A DNA stretch of 64,000 nt from the NCBI RefSeq assembly GCF_000015205.1, contig NC_008701.1:1181436-1245435 (forward strand). The letters run 5' to 3'. The stretch is from Pyrobaculum islandicum DSM 4184. GTDB lineage: Archaea > Thermoproteota > Thermoprotei > Thermoproteales > Thermoproteaceae. Below, piece after piece: positions 17,230 to 25,555 of the stretch. The number at the start of each line of letters is the position of its first letter. Position 1 is the stretch's first letter. The translations under genes were made by a program, and so were the position numbers. The notes below the pieces were generated by a model. The model had not been told where the DNA came from and ran no database searches. It worked only from the letters and a program-made list of their open reading frames with translations.

Positions 17230-18268
17230 ATACCTTGACGACGTTGTACATATTATCCCGCTCTGCTGGCGTAAAACTAGCCGATCTTATGATTTGTATT
17301 ACATCTTCTCTCTTATCTATCGGCGTTTCAACGCGTTTCCACTCGAGGACTTTCTCCTCGTACAATGTGCCTCCGAAGTCGTCTGCGCCAAAGTACATAG
17401 CCAATTGCGCAGTCTCCGGCCCCGTGGTGAGCCAGCCGCTTTGTATATGGGGGATAATGCCGTCGAAAACTATCCTCGCCACAGCTATAATTCTCAACAA
17501 CGTAGCCGATGTCTTTGGGTATTTTATACGTTTGCCAAGTTCGCTTGTTCCAGGTTCAAAATTCCAAGCGATAAAAGCCAGGAAGCCTTTTGTTTTTTCT
17601 TGGAGTTCTGCAATTTTGTACATGTGCTCTGCGATGTCGCTTATAGTTTCAACATGGCCGTACATCATCGTAGCTGAGGTTGGGATGCCGATTTTATGTG
17701 CCTCCTCCATAATTCTAAGCCAAGTCGAGCTATCTATCTTCCTGGGCGCGACCTCCTTCCTCACTCTGTCGACAAGTATTTCACCGCCGCCACCTGGCAT
17801 AGAGTCCATGCCAGCCTCCCTCAGCCTCTCTAACACCTCCCGATATGTGGCGCGTTCTCTCCGCGATAGATAGTCTATCTCTAGTGGCGAAAGTGCATGT
17901 ATAGCTATGTGCGGAGCCTTTGTCTTTATGGCGCGGAAAAGCGCCTCAAAGTATTCAATGCCTACGTCGGGGTTAACCCCGCCTTGTATCAAGACTTGTC
18001 TAATGCCGTATTTAGCGTCTATAGCCAACACTCTCTTGACCGCCTCCTCCACCGTATATACATAACTCTCGGGGTGGCCCGGCGGCCGGTAGAAAGCGCA
18101 GAAAGAGCATCCAACTACACATACGTTTGTATAGTTCAAAACCATATTTGAAATAAAGGTAGTGGTTTTGCCATACGTCCTCAGCCTTATTTCATAGGCC
18201 CTACGGCCGAGCTCCCAGAGATCTGCCTTTAGGAGCTCTTCTATGTCGTCTCTTTTAAACAAAGGCAC
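17222..18268 (-). CDS. mqnC: Cyclic dehypoxanthinyl futalosine synthase (radical SAM)
   Basis: Radical SAM enzyme that cyclises dehypoxanthinyl futalosine. The [4Fe-4S] motif is CVVGCSFC (CxxxCxxC) followed by AFYRPPGHPESYV. Further family landmarks: VLIQGGVNPDVGIEYFE, SMPGGGGEILVD, SATMMYGHVET. I start at GTG 18268 (348 residues) rather than GTG 18286, because the AT box at 18287-18299 is ~25 nt upstream of 18268 and the six extra residues are unconserved. It is head-to-head with mqnE, its pathway neighbour, from a shared TATA. Confidence 0.93.
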   Translation of the reverse strand: MPLFKRDDIEELLKADLWELGRRAYEIRLRTYGKTTTFISNMVLNYTNVCVVGCSFCAFYRPPGHPESYVYTVEEAVKRVLAIDAKYGIRQVLIQGGVNPDVGIEYFEALFRAIKTKAPHIAIHALSPLEIDYLSRRERATYREVLERLREAGMDSMPGGGGEILVDRVRKEVAPRKIDSSTWLRIMEEAHKIGIPTSATMMYGHVETISDIAEHMYKIAELQEKTKGFLAFIAWNFEPGTSELGKRIKYPKTSATLLRIIAVARIVFDGIIPHIQSGWLTTGPETAQLAMYFGADDFGGTLYEEKVLEWKRVETPIDKREDVIQIIRSASFTPAERDNMYNVVKVYG

Positions 18269-18286
18269 GATCGGTGGGGATGACAC

Positions 18287-18299
18287 TTTTTAATATTTT
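18287..18299. promoter_or_regulatory. Single TATA shared by mqnC and mqnE
   Basis: TTTTAATATTTTA is close to palindromic and lies midway between GTG 18268 (minus) and GTG 18313 (plus), 45 nt apart. It is centred ~22-25 nt from both, which fits leaderless transcription in both directions from one box. Confidence 0.65.
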
Positions 18300-18312
18300 A
18301 GCAGAAGTCGTT

Positions 18313-19401
18313 GTGCTAGATACTTCCTACATTATCGAAAGTGCTCTCAGAGACCTTGACAGATCAGAGGCGGCGCGTATATTTAATGAGGCGGACGTCT
18401 TCGTTCTAGCAAAAGCCGCCGACTACTTGACAAAGAGGTTTTTTGGAGATGTCGTTACTTTTGTTAACAACGTCGTAGTAAACTATAGTAATATCTGCGT
18501 GGCGAGATGTCCTATATGTGCTTTCTACAGACCTCCGGGCCATCCAGAGGGCTACGTGAAAAAGCCGGAGGAAGCCGCCGCCCTTGTCGAGATGTTTGTT
18601 AGGGAATACGGCGTGACAGAGCTCCATATAAACGGGGGTTTCAACCCCCTCTTAACGCCTGAATATTTTGACGAATTGTTTAGGGCTGTTAAAAGGCGGG
18701 TGCCCCACGTGGTGATAAAAGGCCCGACGATGGCCGAAGCTGCCTACTACGCAAAGCTTTGGAAGACAAGCGTCCGCGAGGTACTCTCCCGTTGGAAAGA
18801 GGCTGGGCTCGACGCTATTTCTGGCGGCGGCGCCGAGATATTTGCAGAAGATGTAAGAAAGGTAATTACGCCGTATAAAATATCTGGCGAAGAGTGGGTT
18901 AGAATCGCCGAGATAGCCCACGAGTTGGGAATTCCAAGTAATGTCACAATGCTCTACGGCCACGTAGAGAGGGTAGAACATGTAGTTGACCACATATTTA
19001 GAGTTAGAGAACTACAGGAAAAGACAGGCGGCCTCTTGCTCTTTATACCTGTCAAATTCAACCCGTACAACACAGAGCTGTACAAGAGGGGTCTTGTCAA
19101 AACTGTCGCCCCCTCTATATACGACGTAAAAATCACCGCAATAGCTAGGCTGATCTTGTTAGACAGACTCAAAGTGGCGGCGTATTGGCTTTCAGTTGGG
19201 AAAAGACTTGTTTCTACGCTGCTTTTAGCTGGCGCAAACGACCTCGTAGGCACGATGTATAACGAGACTGTGTTAAGATCTGCAGGCGCTACACATAGCG
19301 CAACAATAGAGGAGCTTGCCGCGATAGTTAGAGAAGTTGGAAAAATACCCGCCCTCCGCGATACCTTCCACAGAAAGACGATAATTCTCAACGCGTCTTG
19401 A
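18313..19401 (+). CDS. mqnE: Aminodeoxyfutalosine synthase (radical SAM)
   Basis: Joins 3-enolpyruvylbenzoate and SAM to make aminofutalosine. Radical SAM motif CVARCPICAF, then YRPPGHPEGYV, ELHINGGFNP, DAISGGGAEIFAEDVR and SNVTMLYGHVE; paralogous to mqnC in every block. I use GTG 18313 (362 residues, MLDTSYIIESALRDLDRSE), set by the shared TATA; the longest frame from GTG 18274 would read across the promoter. With mqnA and mqnC, three of the futalosine enzymes are here; mqnB- and mqnD-type genes are not in the window. Confidence 0.92.
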   Translation: MLDTSYIIESALRDLDRSEAARIFNEADVFVLAKAADYLTKRFFGDVVTFVNNVVVNYSNICVARCPICAFYRPPGHPEGYVKKPEEAAALVEMFVREYGVTELHINGGFNPLLTPEYFDELFRAVKRRVPHVVIKGPTMAEAAYYAKLWKTSVREVLSRWKEAGLDAISGGGAEIFAEDVRKVITPYKISGEEWVRIAEIAHELGIPSNVTMLYGHVERVEHVVDHIFRVRELQEKTGGLLLFIPVKFNPYNTELYKRGLVKTVAPSIYDVKITAIARLILLDRLKVAAYWLSVGKRLVSTLLLAGANDLVGTMYNETVLRSAGATHSATIEELAAIVREVGKIPALRDTFHRKTIILNAS

Positions 19402-19439
19402 TAAAGAAGACGCCGCCTTAATTCTCCTTCTGACAGTCG

Positions 19440-19878
19440 CCAAGTTCTGTGTTGCCCCGGATGGACCAGCGCCTGGGATGCCCAACACTTCCAGCGAATT
19501 GCTACGTTTGGCTATAGAGAGGAGATAGACTACACCTTCCCTCTACTATTCCCCTTAGCAGTAAAAACATTTACAGTAGCCACAGGCATAGACGTCATTA
19601 AGACGTCGGCTATCATGGCGGATATATTTAACTATCTAACGCCTTTTGTGGTTATTTTGATTTCAAAACAGCGCTTTTCCTAACTCTCTTTTCCCACCTA
19701 CGTGCTCTATATTACTATGCCATATGCAGGGAGCACAGCCCTTTTCTTTGCGGCAGCCGCCCTACTCTACGCCACGAAAAGACCTCTTCTATCCTCGGCC
19801 TTTTTCTCCCCGGTAGTATTGACAAAATACAAATTGGCGCTGGGGCTACCGGCTATGGGGGATGTGGCGTCTGTTTGA
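19440..19878 (+). pseudogene. Decayed membrane glycosyltransferase-like gene
   Basis: Two broken frames read like consecutive parts of a polytopic membrane protein: FGYREEIDYTFPLLFPLAV followed by VATGIDVIKTSAIMADIFNY and TPFVVILISKQ (about 19508-19681, then a stop). After a shift comes ALLYATKRPLLSSAFFSPV followed by LTKYKLALGLPAMGDV (about 19745-19878). This looks like a GT39/DUF2079-type integral-membrane glycosyltransferase. The N-terminal part is gone. The family assignment is by overall look only. Confidence 0.5.
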
Positions 19879-20261
19879 TGTCTGCACGCCCCCGTCTGCC
19901 GCCTTAGGGGGCTGGACGTCGTTCATGAGATAGGTGTAGTTACGAAGTTAGCCTAGCGGGGTCCACGAGATGTCTCACATACCTCTCGTGGGCGTAGGTG
20001 AGCTTCCCCAGATGATCCACATCCCCCTACCTCAAAGACGTATGTGGCAACTATGGGCTCGCCCCCGAGAAACCTCGCCACCCCCTCCATAGGTTCCCAC
20101 TTCATCCCCATGGATAGGCTAAGCTAATGAGCCGGCCGGCGCCAACACGCGTGACGACGCCGGATTTACGTCGGCGATAGACCCCCGTGGCTCTCCTCCC
20201 TCTGCTACAGACACAGGCATAGGTGGAAGTGCTGGGGTAAAACACTTCACTTTGGCGCAAA
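19879..20261. other. Spacer, no gene supported
   Basis: Overlapping short frames in all six readings with no coherent coding signal. It may be further decay of the upstream membrane protein locus. Confidence 0.35.
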
Positions 20262-20696
20262 CTACAGAGACATAATCTCTGGGCCTCCCACATCTGGCGG
20301 TTGCCACGCCTGGAAGCCTATGTAGGCCAGTACATCCTCCCTCATGAAGTCCCTGATAGATAGTACACCAATCAGCCGTCCGTCGCGGTCAACCACCAGC
20401 ACATGGCGGACGCCGCGTCGTCTCATCTCAAGTAGTGCGTCGTAGACGTTGGCGTCAGGCATGACGGTCACCAGCTCCCTTCTGGCGACCTCTAGAGCCG
20501 GCCTATCCAGAGGCACCCCGGCGGCAAGCGCCTTAATCACGTGCCGTTCTGAGATTACGCCAAGCGGTCTTCCCTCTCCGTCAACTATGGGCAAAACCCC
20601 CACGTTGTGCTTCGCCATAAGTTGGATAGCCTCCAGGATGGTTCCGTCGTGTTTGAGAACTATCGGGTTTTTCCGAACCAACGTGCCCACTTCCAT
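20262..20696 (-). CDS. Tandem CBS-domain protein
   Basis: 144 residues made of two CBS motifs (a Bateman module): DGTILEAIQLMAKHNVGVLP...GVISERHVIKAL (residues ~15-65) and ANVYDALLEMRRRGVRHVLV...GVLSIRDFM (~80-135). Such modules bind adenine nucleotides or SAM and act as energy or ligand sensors, often on a partner protein. No effector domain is attached. The TTTTTTAACT stretch read on the minus strand at about 20717-20727 is ~25 nt before ATG 20696. Confidence 0.9.
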   Translation of the reverse strand: MEVGTLVRKNPIVLKHDGTILEAIQLMAKHNVGVLPIVDGEGRPLGVISERHVIKALAAGVPLDRPALEVARRELVTVMPDANVYDALLEMRRRGVRHVLVVDRDGRLIGVLSIRDFMREDVLAYIGFQAWQPPDVGGPEIMSL

Positions 20697-20761
20697 AAAA
20701 CAGATATTGCCATAGAGTTAAAAAATCTTTGCCCAAGATGCAAAAGATACAGCCAGAAAAG

Positions 20762-20900
20762 CTTATAAATCAACCACTAGCAGGCACGCCCTGGCGGTAG
20801 AGGGGGCCATAGCCAGCCGGCTACCCAACCCGGTAGTCTAGCCCAGTCGGGTGGCCCGATGCGACCGAGGACGAGAACTTCTGAGAACTCAGGGAGGACA
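20762..20900 (+). ncRNA. Candidate structured RNA with its own promoter
   Basis: A strong TATA (CTTATAAAT, 20762-20770) has no open frame at leaderless distance. The predicted transcript from ~20791 is GC-rich and has three successive inverted repeats: CTACC-caaccc-GGTAG, TCGGG-tgg-CCCGA, and CTGAG-aa-CTCAG (the last too tight for a full stem, so perhaps 4 bp). It lacks the conserved SRP, RNase P and tRNA T-arm sequences I know. The function is unknown and the 3' end is a guess. Confidence 0.4.
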
Positions 20901-21124
20901 ATTAGAGCGGAGAGAAGAAGCTACGACGGCCCTACAGCATGAACTGCCCTCGTTACGGTGCCGAGATGATTGAAGAGAGGAGCCCTCTGGCACACGGTGG
21001 CACTGGGCTCGCCATTCGCCTATTTTGAAATACAACGGAAGTACTGAGGCGCGGAGCCCGCTACCCCCATTCAGCAGATCCAGTGGCCACTAGATGGCTA
21101 GTTTATAACTGAATGCCCTGCCCT
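20901..21124. other. Spacer, possible zinc-ribbon relic
   Basis: A short frame around 20938-21027 reads MNCPRYGAEMIEE, reminiscent of the TnpB zinc-ribbon CPRCGAKMVEE, but without a second Cys pair. Nothing else is recognisable. Confidence 0.3.
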
Positions 21125-21650
21125 TTACTGGTGTCTATATTTCTACGGCTGAGTTGGTGAAGACTGTGGAGGGGAGGGGGCGTGGGCGCCGCTTGACTCA
21201 AGTGCGAGATGGCCTTGGCAAGGGGCGGCCAATACTACTTGGAGGTTTACCGTCTTTAAGGACTTCGGCGTGAGGATACGCCGGGAGGATAAAGTGGTCT
21301 AGAAGACAGGGCCGCCTAGAGGTCATATACAAGCGGGGAGGTGGCTCGCCTACCTCCCCATAGAGGTCGGCGCCTGGTCGCCCGCCAGCAACCCCAGGGG
21401 GTATACGACCACACCTAGATAAAGCGGCTAAATCTACAAGAACGGCGGAGTCCACCGCGGCCTCTGCAAGAAGTTCAACATCGCGCTAAACGCCGACGTA
21501 AACGCCGCGAGAAACATAGCCGCGAAGCTCGGCCACAGGACGCCAACGCCGAGGAAGATAGAAGCCTACTATCCCACGTCGAACGGATTAACCCCGGAGA
21601 GGGGCAACGGCCGAGACCCCCACAGTGGAAACCCCGCATGAGCGGGAAGT
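21125..21650 (+). pseudogene. tnpB: Decayed TnpB of a third type
   Basis: With several frameshifts and stops, the plus strand retains pieces in TnpB order: KDFGVRIRREDKVV and RWLAYLPIEVGAWSP (the beta-rich N-terminal region), KNGGVHRGLCKKFNI with LNADVNAARNIAAKL (the last part of the zinc ribbon and the RuvC-III Asp), then a ~30-residue tail to a stop near 21640. The NADVNAARNIA form of the RuvC-III motif differs from families A (DTRDNIP) and B (RDVVAIANI), so three TnpB lineages have been here. Confidence 0.7.
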
Positions 21651-21699
21651 GGTTACTGTGAATACAGGCAGAAGACCTAAATACATGCGCACACCCCCT

Positions 21700-21850
21700 T
21701 AGGGTCTCTGCCCCGAAGACGCTCGAGGAGGGCCGCGTGCCGCCCGGCCCCATGCCCAATGACCCCACGCCGGAGGCATCATGGATGCCCATAAAGGCGT
21801 GGGCAAGGAGAAACCCCGACCTTTAGGGCGGGGAGGCGGGTCATAATTTG
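21700..21850 (+). pseudogene. tnpB: Family B TnpB tail with right-end hairpin, copy 2
   Basis: Reads TLEEGRVPPGPMPNDPTPEA and SWMPIKAWARRNPDL, then TAG inside the hairpin CCCCGACCTTTAGGGCGGGG. The tail is nearly identical to the minus-strand copy at 6674-6940. Only ~40 codons remain. In this copy the C run before the hairpin has four C's and the natural stop is in frame. It sits directly behind the third-type TnpB relic, an unusual juxtaposition. Confidence 0.75.
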
Positions 21851-21952
21851 GCGTATACAAGCCTTTTTTGCGTAGTTGTCCGGAGCCCCTTTCATAGGCG
21901 GCCTACGGCCGTCTCGGGGACTGATCCTGCCGTTTTTTAAAAACTTTGAGTT

Positions 21953-22255
21953 TTAAATCCCTTCTGCTCGCGCTATCTTCTCTTCTATAAAAAGCTCTTT
22001 ATCTATCCTCCTATCTATTTTAACAACGTAGGAGATACGCTGGACGCCCATGTCTACCAACGTCTTTTCGATTTTGTCTAGCAAGTCGGCGAGTTGGCGA
22101 TATGAGTCTAGTTCTATATCTGTAAAGCCGGCGCCTGTCCGATACCTAAGGCCTGACTCTCTGATAATATCGGTGACCTTTTTTACATGCTTAGAGAGGC
22201 TAGTGGAACCTGTGCCAAGTGGCGTTACTGAGAGACTTACTACCATTTTTGCCAT
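21953..22255 (-). CDS. MTH1187 family thiamine-binding-like protein (DUF77)
   Basis: 100 residues from ATG 22255: VVSLSVTPLGTGSTSLSKHV, then YRTGAGFTDIELDSYRQL. This is the ferredoxin-like DUF77 fold, reported in some members to bind thiamine or a related pyrimidine. The longest frame adds 29 unconserved residues that would cross the shared promoter, so I reject it. It is divergent from a KaiC-like ATPase through one TATA at 22273-22282. Confidence 0.82.
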   Translation of the reverse strand: MAKMVVSLSVTPLGTGSTSLSKHVKKVTDIIRESGLRYRTGAGFTDIELDSYRQLADLLDKIEKTLVDMGVQRISYVVKIDRRIDKELFIEEKIARAEGI

Positions 22256-22272
22256 GTTATAGAAAGAGAGGG

Positions 22273-22282
22273 TTTTTAAAAT
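22273..22282. promoter_or_regulatory. Single TATA shared by DUF77 gene and KaiC-like gene
   Basis: TTTTTAAAAT lies midway between ATG 22255 (minus) and GTG 22300 (plus), which are 45 nt apart; its centre is ~22 nt from each. It has the same geometry as the mqnC/mqnE box. Confidence 0.65.
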
Positions 22283-22299
22283 AGTACATGTACAGCCAC

Positions 22300-23103
22300 G
22301 TGAAAAGAATTTCAACCGGCGTAGAGACGCTAGACCGCGCACTTGAGGGAGGGATCCCCCAGGGGTCTTGGGTTGTAGTTACTGGAGAACCCGGCGTGGG
22401 AAAGTCGATCCTCTGTATACACTTTGCCTACGCGGGGCTAAAGTCGGGAGACCCCGTGGTATATGTCACCACTGAGCAAGAGTTTAGAGACGTGATGGAA
22501 CAAGCTAAACAGCTTGGGATGGACTTCTCCCAGTTTTCTGTTTACAACATCGCCTGGAAAAAGGAGCCGGAGGAGCTTCCAGAGATTGTCGTCGTCGATA
22601 TATTCGGGCTTCTAAAGGTGGCGCGCCAACTGACAGAGAAGTCTAAGGAGGAGAGCCCAGACAAAGTGAGACGCTACGCCGCGTTATCTATAGACACCCT
22701 AATCGAGGCTATAAACGAGGCCTACGAGATCCTGGCCGTGGCTAAGGAGCGGGGGACCCCGGAGCGTCATGTCCGCCTAGTCATAGACTCTATGTCCGCC
22801 TTCTGGGTAGACAAGCCGGTCATGGCGCGTAAGTACTCGTACCAACTCAAAATTGCTACACATAGAGAAAACGTAACAGCCATGCTTACAAGCCAATACG
22901 CGCCTACGACAAGACAAGCCTACGGCTTTGGGCTTGAGCATATTGCAGACGGCGTAATTCATATGTGGATGGATGACGTAGAGAGCGCCAAGGAGATAAG
23001 GCGCTGGCTAATAATAAAAAAGATGAGAATGACGGCACACGCCACAAAGGCGTTTAGAGTTAGAATAGAGTCTGGCAGAGGGATAGTGCTAGAGGAGGCC
23101 TAG
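22300..23103 (+). CDS. KaiC/RadA-like RecA-superfamily ATPase
   Basis: Single-domain KaiC-like ATPase (267 residues) of the group widespread in archaea, of unknown target. Opening GVETLDRALEGGIPQGSWVV, Walker A GEPGVGKS, catalytic Glu in VTTEQEF, Walker B VRLVIDSMSAFW, and a C-terminal strand ending ESGRGIVLEE. The start is set at GTG 22300 by the shared TATA; ATG 22288 is only 10 nt from it. The 3' end overlaps the next convergent gene by 4 nt. Confidence 0.85.
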   Translation: MKRISTGVETLDRALEGGIPQGSWVVVTGEPGVGKSILCIHFAYAGLKSGDPVVYVTTEQEFRDVMEQAKQLGMDFSQFSVYNIAWKKEPEELPEIVVVDIFGLLKVARQLTEKSKEESPDKVRRYAALSIDTLIEAINEAYEILAVAKERGTPERHVRLVIDSMSAFWVDKPVMARKYSYQLKIATHRENVTAMLTSQYAPTTRQAYGFGLEHIADGVIHMWMDDVESAKEIRRWLIIKKMRMTAHATKAFRVRIESGRGIVLEEA

Positions 23104-23456
23104 TAAAGGCGCTTGGCGGCTCTCCTCCACTTATCTAGTATGGCTCTTATGTCAGCGCTTGAGTCGCCGGTGTTAATATAGCGCCAAAAACGCGGGAGGT
23201 CGGGCCGGCCAGATGTAACGTCTTCAAACGCTAGAGCTACAGCCGTTGGGACATCTCTACCTCTCTCAGCAATTGCCGCAAGACTTATATTCAGCTCTTT
23301 AACAGCCATATAACAGAGCATCCTATACGGCCTTGGACACAGTCTCAACACCTCTTCTACGACCTCTCCTTCTTCAGCTCTAACTCTCTTCACAACAGGT
23401 CTATTCCTAAATGTGAGGTAGGCCCATAAGTAACGAAGTTGTGCAAACCGCTTCAC
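23100..23456 (-). CDS. Helical protein of unknown function
   Basis: 118 residues, basic, helix-rich (LRYLWAYLTFRNRPVVKRV; ILDKWRRAAKRLY), with two Cys (LRLCPRPYRMLCYMAV). No domain recognised. It converges on the KaiC-like gene with a 4-nt overlap. A TATA-like CTTATAAAG-type stretch is present just upstream on its strand (about 23459-23482). Confidence 0.55.
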   Translation of the reverse strand: MKRFAQLRYLWAYLTFRNRPVVKRVRAEEGEVVEEVLRLCPRPYRMLCYMAVKELNISLAAIAERGRDVPTAVALAFEDVTSGRPDLPRFWRYINTGDSSADIRAILDKWRRAAKRLY

Positions 23457-23670
23457 GCTCTATAAAAGTTACAAACTTAAAAAGGTTCAAAAGAGTATAT
23501 TGGTTACACCCGGCGAGATGAGGTATACCTGAGTCTCCGACGTGTGAAGAGACGGCGGATTGCCGATCGTTAGATAGAGGACGTTAAGCGAAAGTAGCGA
23601 AACTAGACGTCTAAGATCAATCAACTAATGCCGTAGTCCGTCTCATAGAAAAGGGACTTTCATCGCGTAT

Positions 23671-23990
23671 ATGACTCCCTCCCCGCCCTAAGGGGCGAGG
23701 CCTTCTGTTTGTAGTAACAATCGTCTTCTTCCCGTAGTGTGGGAGGCCGGTTAACGAGAGACATCGTCTCAAGGTTCCCCCACTGCCTCGCCAGGGATGG
23801 AAGGGGCTGTGACGTTGTCGCCATCGCAAACATCGAGAGGAGGGCGCTTGCGGAGGGCCGCGTGCCGTCCGGCCCCATGCCCGATAACCCCGCGCCGGAG
23901 ACAGTTTGGCTACCCATGAAGGCGTGGACGATGAGAAAGCCCCCAGGCATCACTGCCTGGAGACAAGCGGTCTTTAGGCGCATGTGCCAG
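23671..23990 (+). pseudogene. tnpB: Family B TnpB tail (copy 3) with inverted right-end hairpin
   Basis: 23790-23950 reads HCLARDGRGCDVVAIANIER, then RALAEGRVPSGPMPDNPAPE and TVWLPMKAWTMRKPP. This is the longest family B remnant and includes part of the zinc ribbon (one Cys pair member plus RDGRGCDVV). Instead of the usual right-end hairpin the tail runs into CCAGGCA-tcac-TGCCTGG (23943-23960). A right-end hairpin of the usual type (CCCCGCCCTAAGGGGCG) lies upstream at 23678-23700 in the inverse orientation, so this is a rearranged pair of ends. Confidence 0.65.
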
Positions 23991-24104
23991 AGGGGGCAGA
24001 GGGAGGGAAGCGAGGGGCCAAGAGAGAGATAGGGGGATGAGATGTGTTGATAGCCATTTTATATAGGTCTGTCAAACTATATATACACCTCTTTTATCTA
24101 ACCT
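23991..24104 (+). promoter_or_regulatory. Spacer and MFS gene promoter
   Basis: TATA at about 24077-24085 (CTATATATAC) lies ~24 nt before ATG 24105. No other feature is seen. Confidence 0.5.
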
Positions 24105-25373
24105 ATGTCTATAAGACTTGTAACTTCAGCATCGATGGCCGGAACTCTAATTGAATGGTATGAGTTTTTTGCATATGCCTCGTTATCTCCCTACATAATG
24201 GCGAATTTCTTCCCAAAGGGAGACCCCATAGCAGCTAGTTTACTCACGTGGCTAGTGTTTGCAACAGGTTTTGTCGTCAGGCCGGTCGGTGCCGTGGTTT
24301 TTGGCCACCTCGGCGATAAAGTGGGTAGAAAAACCACCTTTATTGCCACTCTTCTCCTAATGGGCATGGCGACGTTTTTCATGGGGCTTCTGCCGACGTA
24401 TAGCCAAGTGGGAATTCTAGCGCCTATATTGCTGACTTTATTACGAATCCTACAGGGTATTTCCCTCGGCGGCGAATACGGCGGGGCTATAACATATGTA
24501 CTTGAACATGCGGCCGGCCGTAATAGGGCGTTTTATGCTGGTTTTGTTGCCGCCACTCCGCCGTTGGGCCTTGGCCTTTCTTCGCTGACGCTTGTAACGG
24601 TGGCCAAACTTCTGCCGCCCCAAGACTTTCAGACATACGGCTGGCGCATGCCATTTCTCGTCTCTATCGTGTTAACTATACTTGGCTTAGTGTTACGTCT
24701 AAAGCTGACGGAGACCCCCCTCTTTGAGAAAATTAAGAGCGAGAAAGCCGTGGCGAAGATACCTCTGATAGAGGCGGTGGTTAAGTATCCACGTTATATC
24801 TTAGTCGGCATAGCTGTGGCGGCGGGACATTCTGTCCTTGCATATACAGCGACCGGCTATATATTCCCATTTCTCACAAGCGTGCCTAAGCTCAGCCCTG
24901 TCGATGCCAGCTTCGCTGTGGGAATAGCCGGCGTACTCCAGCTACCGTTCTACATACTCAACGCCTGGCTTTCAGAAAAAGTAGGCCGGAGGGTAATCTA
25001 CTCGGCCGGCCTCGCTATGGCGTTGGCCACGTACTATTCAATTTTCAGTTGGCTGACAGGAGTTAAAGACCTAGCTCTAGTCACGCTTGGCGTCTTTGTT
25101 CTCATACTCGCCACGGCGTTTACCTTCAGCGTGCTTGGCACGGCGCTAGCTGAGCTATTCCCCACTAAGGTGAGATACACGGCCATGTCTCTCTCATTTA
25201 ACCTAGGCATTGGCGTCTTTGGCGGCTTTACGCCATCGATAGTACAAGCGATTTCCTACTGGCTTAACAACCCAATTGCAGGCGTGCTATTTTACACATA
25301 TATAGTAGCCGGCTTCGCCCTGGCTGTAGCACTTACACTCATGCCTGAGACTAAGGACAAACCTCTAGACTAG
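24105..25373 (+). CDS. MFS transporter, metabolite:H+ symporter family
   Basis: 422 residues, twelve hydrophobic segments. N-terminal TLIEWYEFFAYASLSPYI, the MFS motif GHLGDKVGRK between helices 2 and 3, and LRILQGISLGGEYGGA are hallmarks of the MHS branch (relatives carry proline/betaine, alpha-ketoglutarate, shikimate or citrate). The solute cannot be told. It stands alone, leaderless, flanked by TnpB debris on both sides, so it may be a mobile-associated acquisition, although its composition looks like that of its neighbours. Confidence 0.9.
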   Translation: MSIRLVTSASMAGTLIEWYEFFAYASLSPYIMANFFPKGDPIAASLLTWLVFATGFVVRPVGAVVFGHLGDKVGRKTTFIATLLLMGMATFFMGLLPTYSQVGILAPILLTLLRILQGISLGGEYGGAITYVLEHAAGRNRAFYAGFVAATPPLGLGLSSLTLVTVAKLLPPQDFQTYGWRMPFLVSIVLTILGLVLRLKLTETPLFEKIKSEKAVAKIPLIEAVVKYPRYILVGIAVAAGHSVLAYTATGYIFPFLTSVPKLSPVDASFAVGIAGVLQLPFYILNAWLSEKVGRRVIYSAGLAMALATYYSIFSWLTGVKDLALVTLGVFVLILATAFTFSVLGTALAELFPTKVRYTAMSLSFNLGIGVFGGFTPSIVQAISYWLNNPIAGVLFYTYIVAGFALAVALTLMPETKDKPLD

Positions 25374-25374
25374 T

Positions 25375-25430
25375 TCCCCTTTGTTACACCGGCCCTCTCT
25401 GGGAGGGCGCGCCCGGAGCTGTGGCCCCGG
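25375..25430 (-). repeat. Solo tip of the family A right end
   Basis: Same CTTTGTTACACCGGCCCTCT core as 3484 and 11917, directly after the MFS stop codon. The GC-rich arm continues for ~30 bp more before similarity fades. The rest of the gap to 25555 holds only a GC hairpin (CCGCCCCTATAGGGGGCGG, about 25474-25492). Confidence 0.55.
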
Positions 25431-25473
25431 GCGTGGGGCGTCAATTAGCGATAAAATTAACACCCAGATGAGC

Positions 25474-25492
25474 CGCCCCTATAGGGGGCGGG
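25474..25492. terminator. GC hairpin downstream of the MFS gene
   Basis: CCGCCCCTATAGGGGGCGG is an almost perfect inverted repeat with an AT turn. It could terminate or stabilise the MFS transcript; archaeal terminators usually need a T-run, which is absent here. Confidence 0.3.
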
Positions 25493-25555
25493 TTCCCAGA
25501 GGGCCAGGGAGAAGTAGGGGGTGTTCCACATAAATAAAGGCAATTCAAAACCTAC

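Noticed and set aside
20835-20880. TAGTCTAGCCCAGTCGGG resembles the 5' half of an archaeal tRNA (possible split tRNA).
   Set aside because: The would-be D-stem does not pair, no anticodon or T-arm (GGTTCRAA) follows, and no complementary half was seen. Kept only as part of the structured-RNA candidate.
20938-21027. Short frame with CPRYGAEMIEE as a TnpB zinc-ribbon relic.
   Set aside because: Only one Cys and no second CxxC. Too little to call a pseudogene.
20762-21120. Considered SRP RNA or the minimal Pyrobaculum-type RNase P RNA.
   Set aside because: The SRP helix 8 signature and the RNase P conserved GGAAAGUC / ACAGAA segments are not found.
23515-23560. Possible C/D box sRNA (GAGATGA ... 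GTGAAGA ... CCGA).
   Set aside because: Box C has a mismatch, both D boxes read CCGA and the first guide is too long. Promoter distance is poor.
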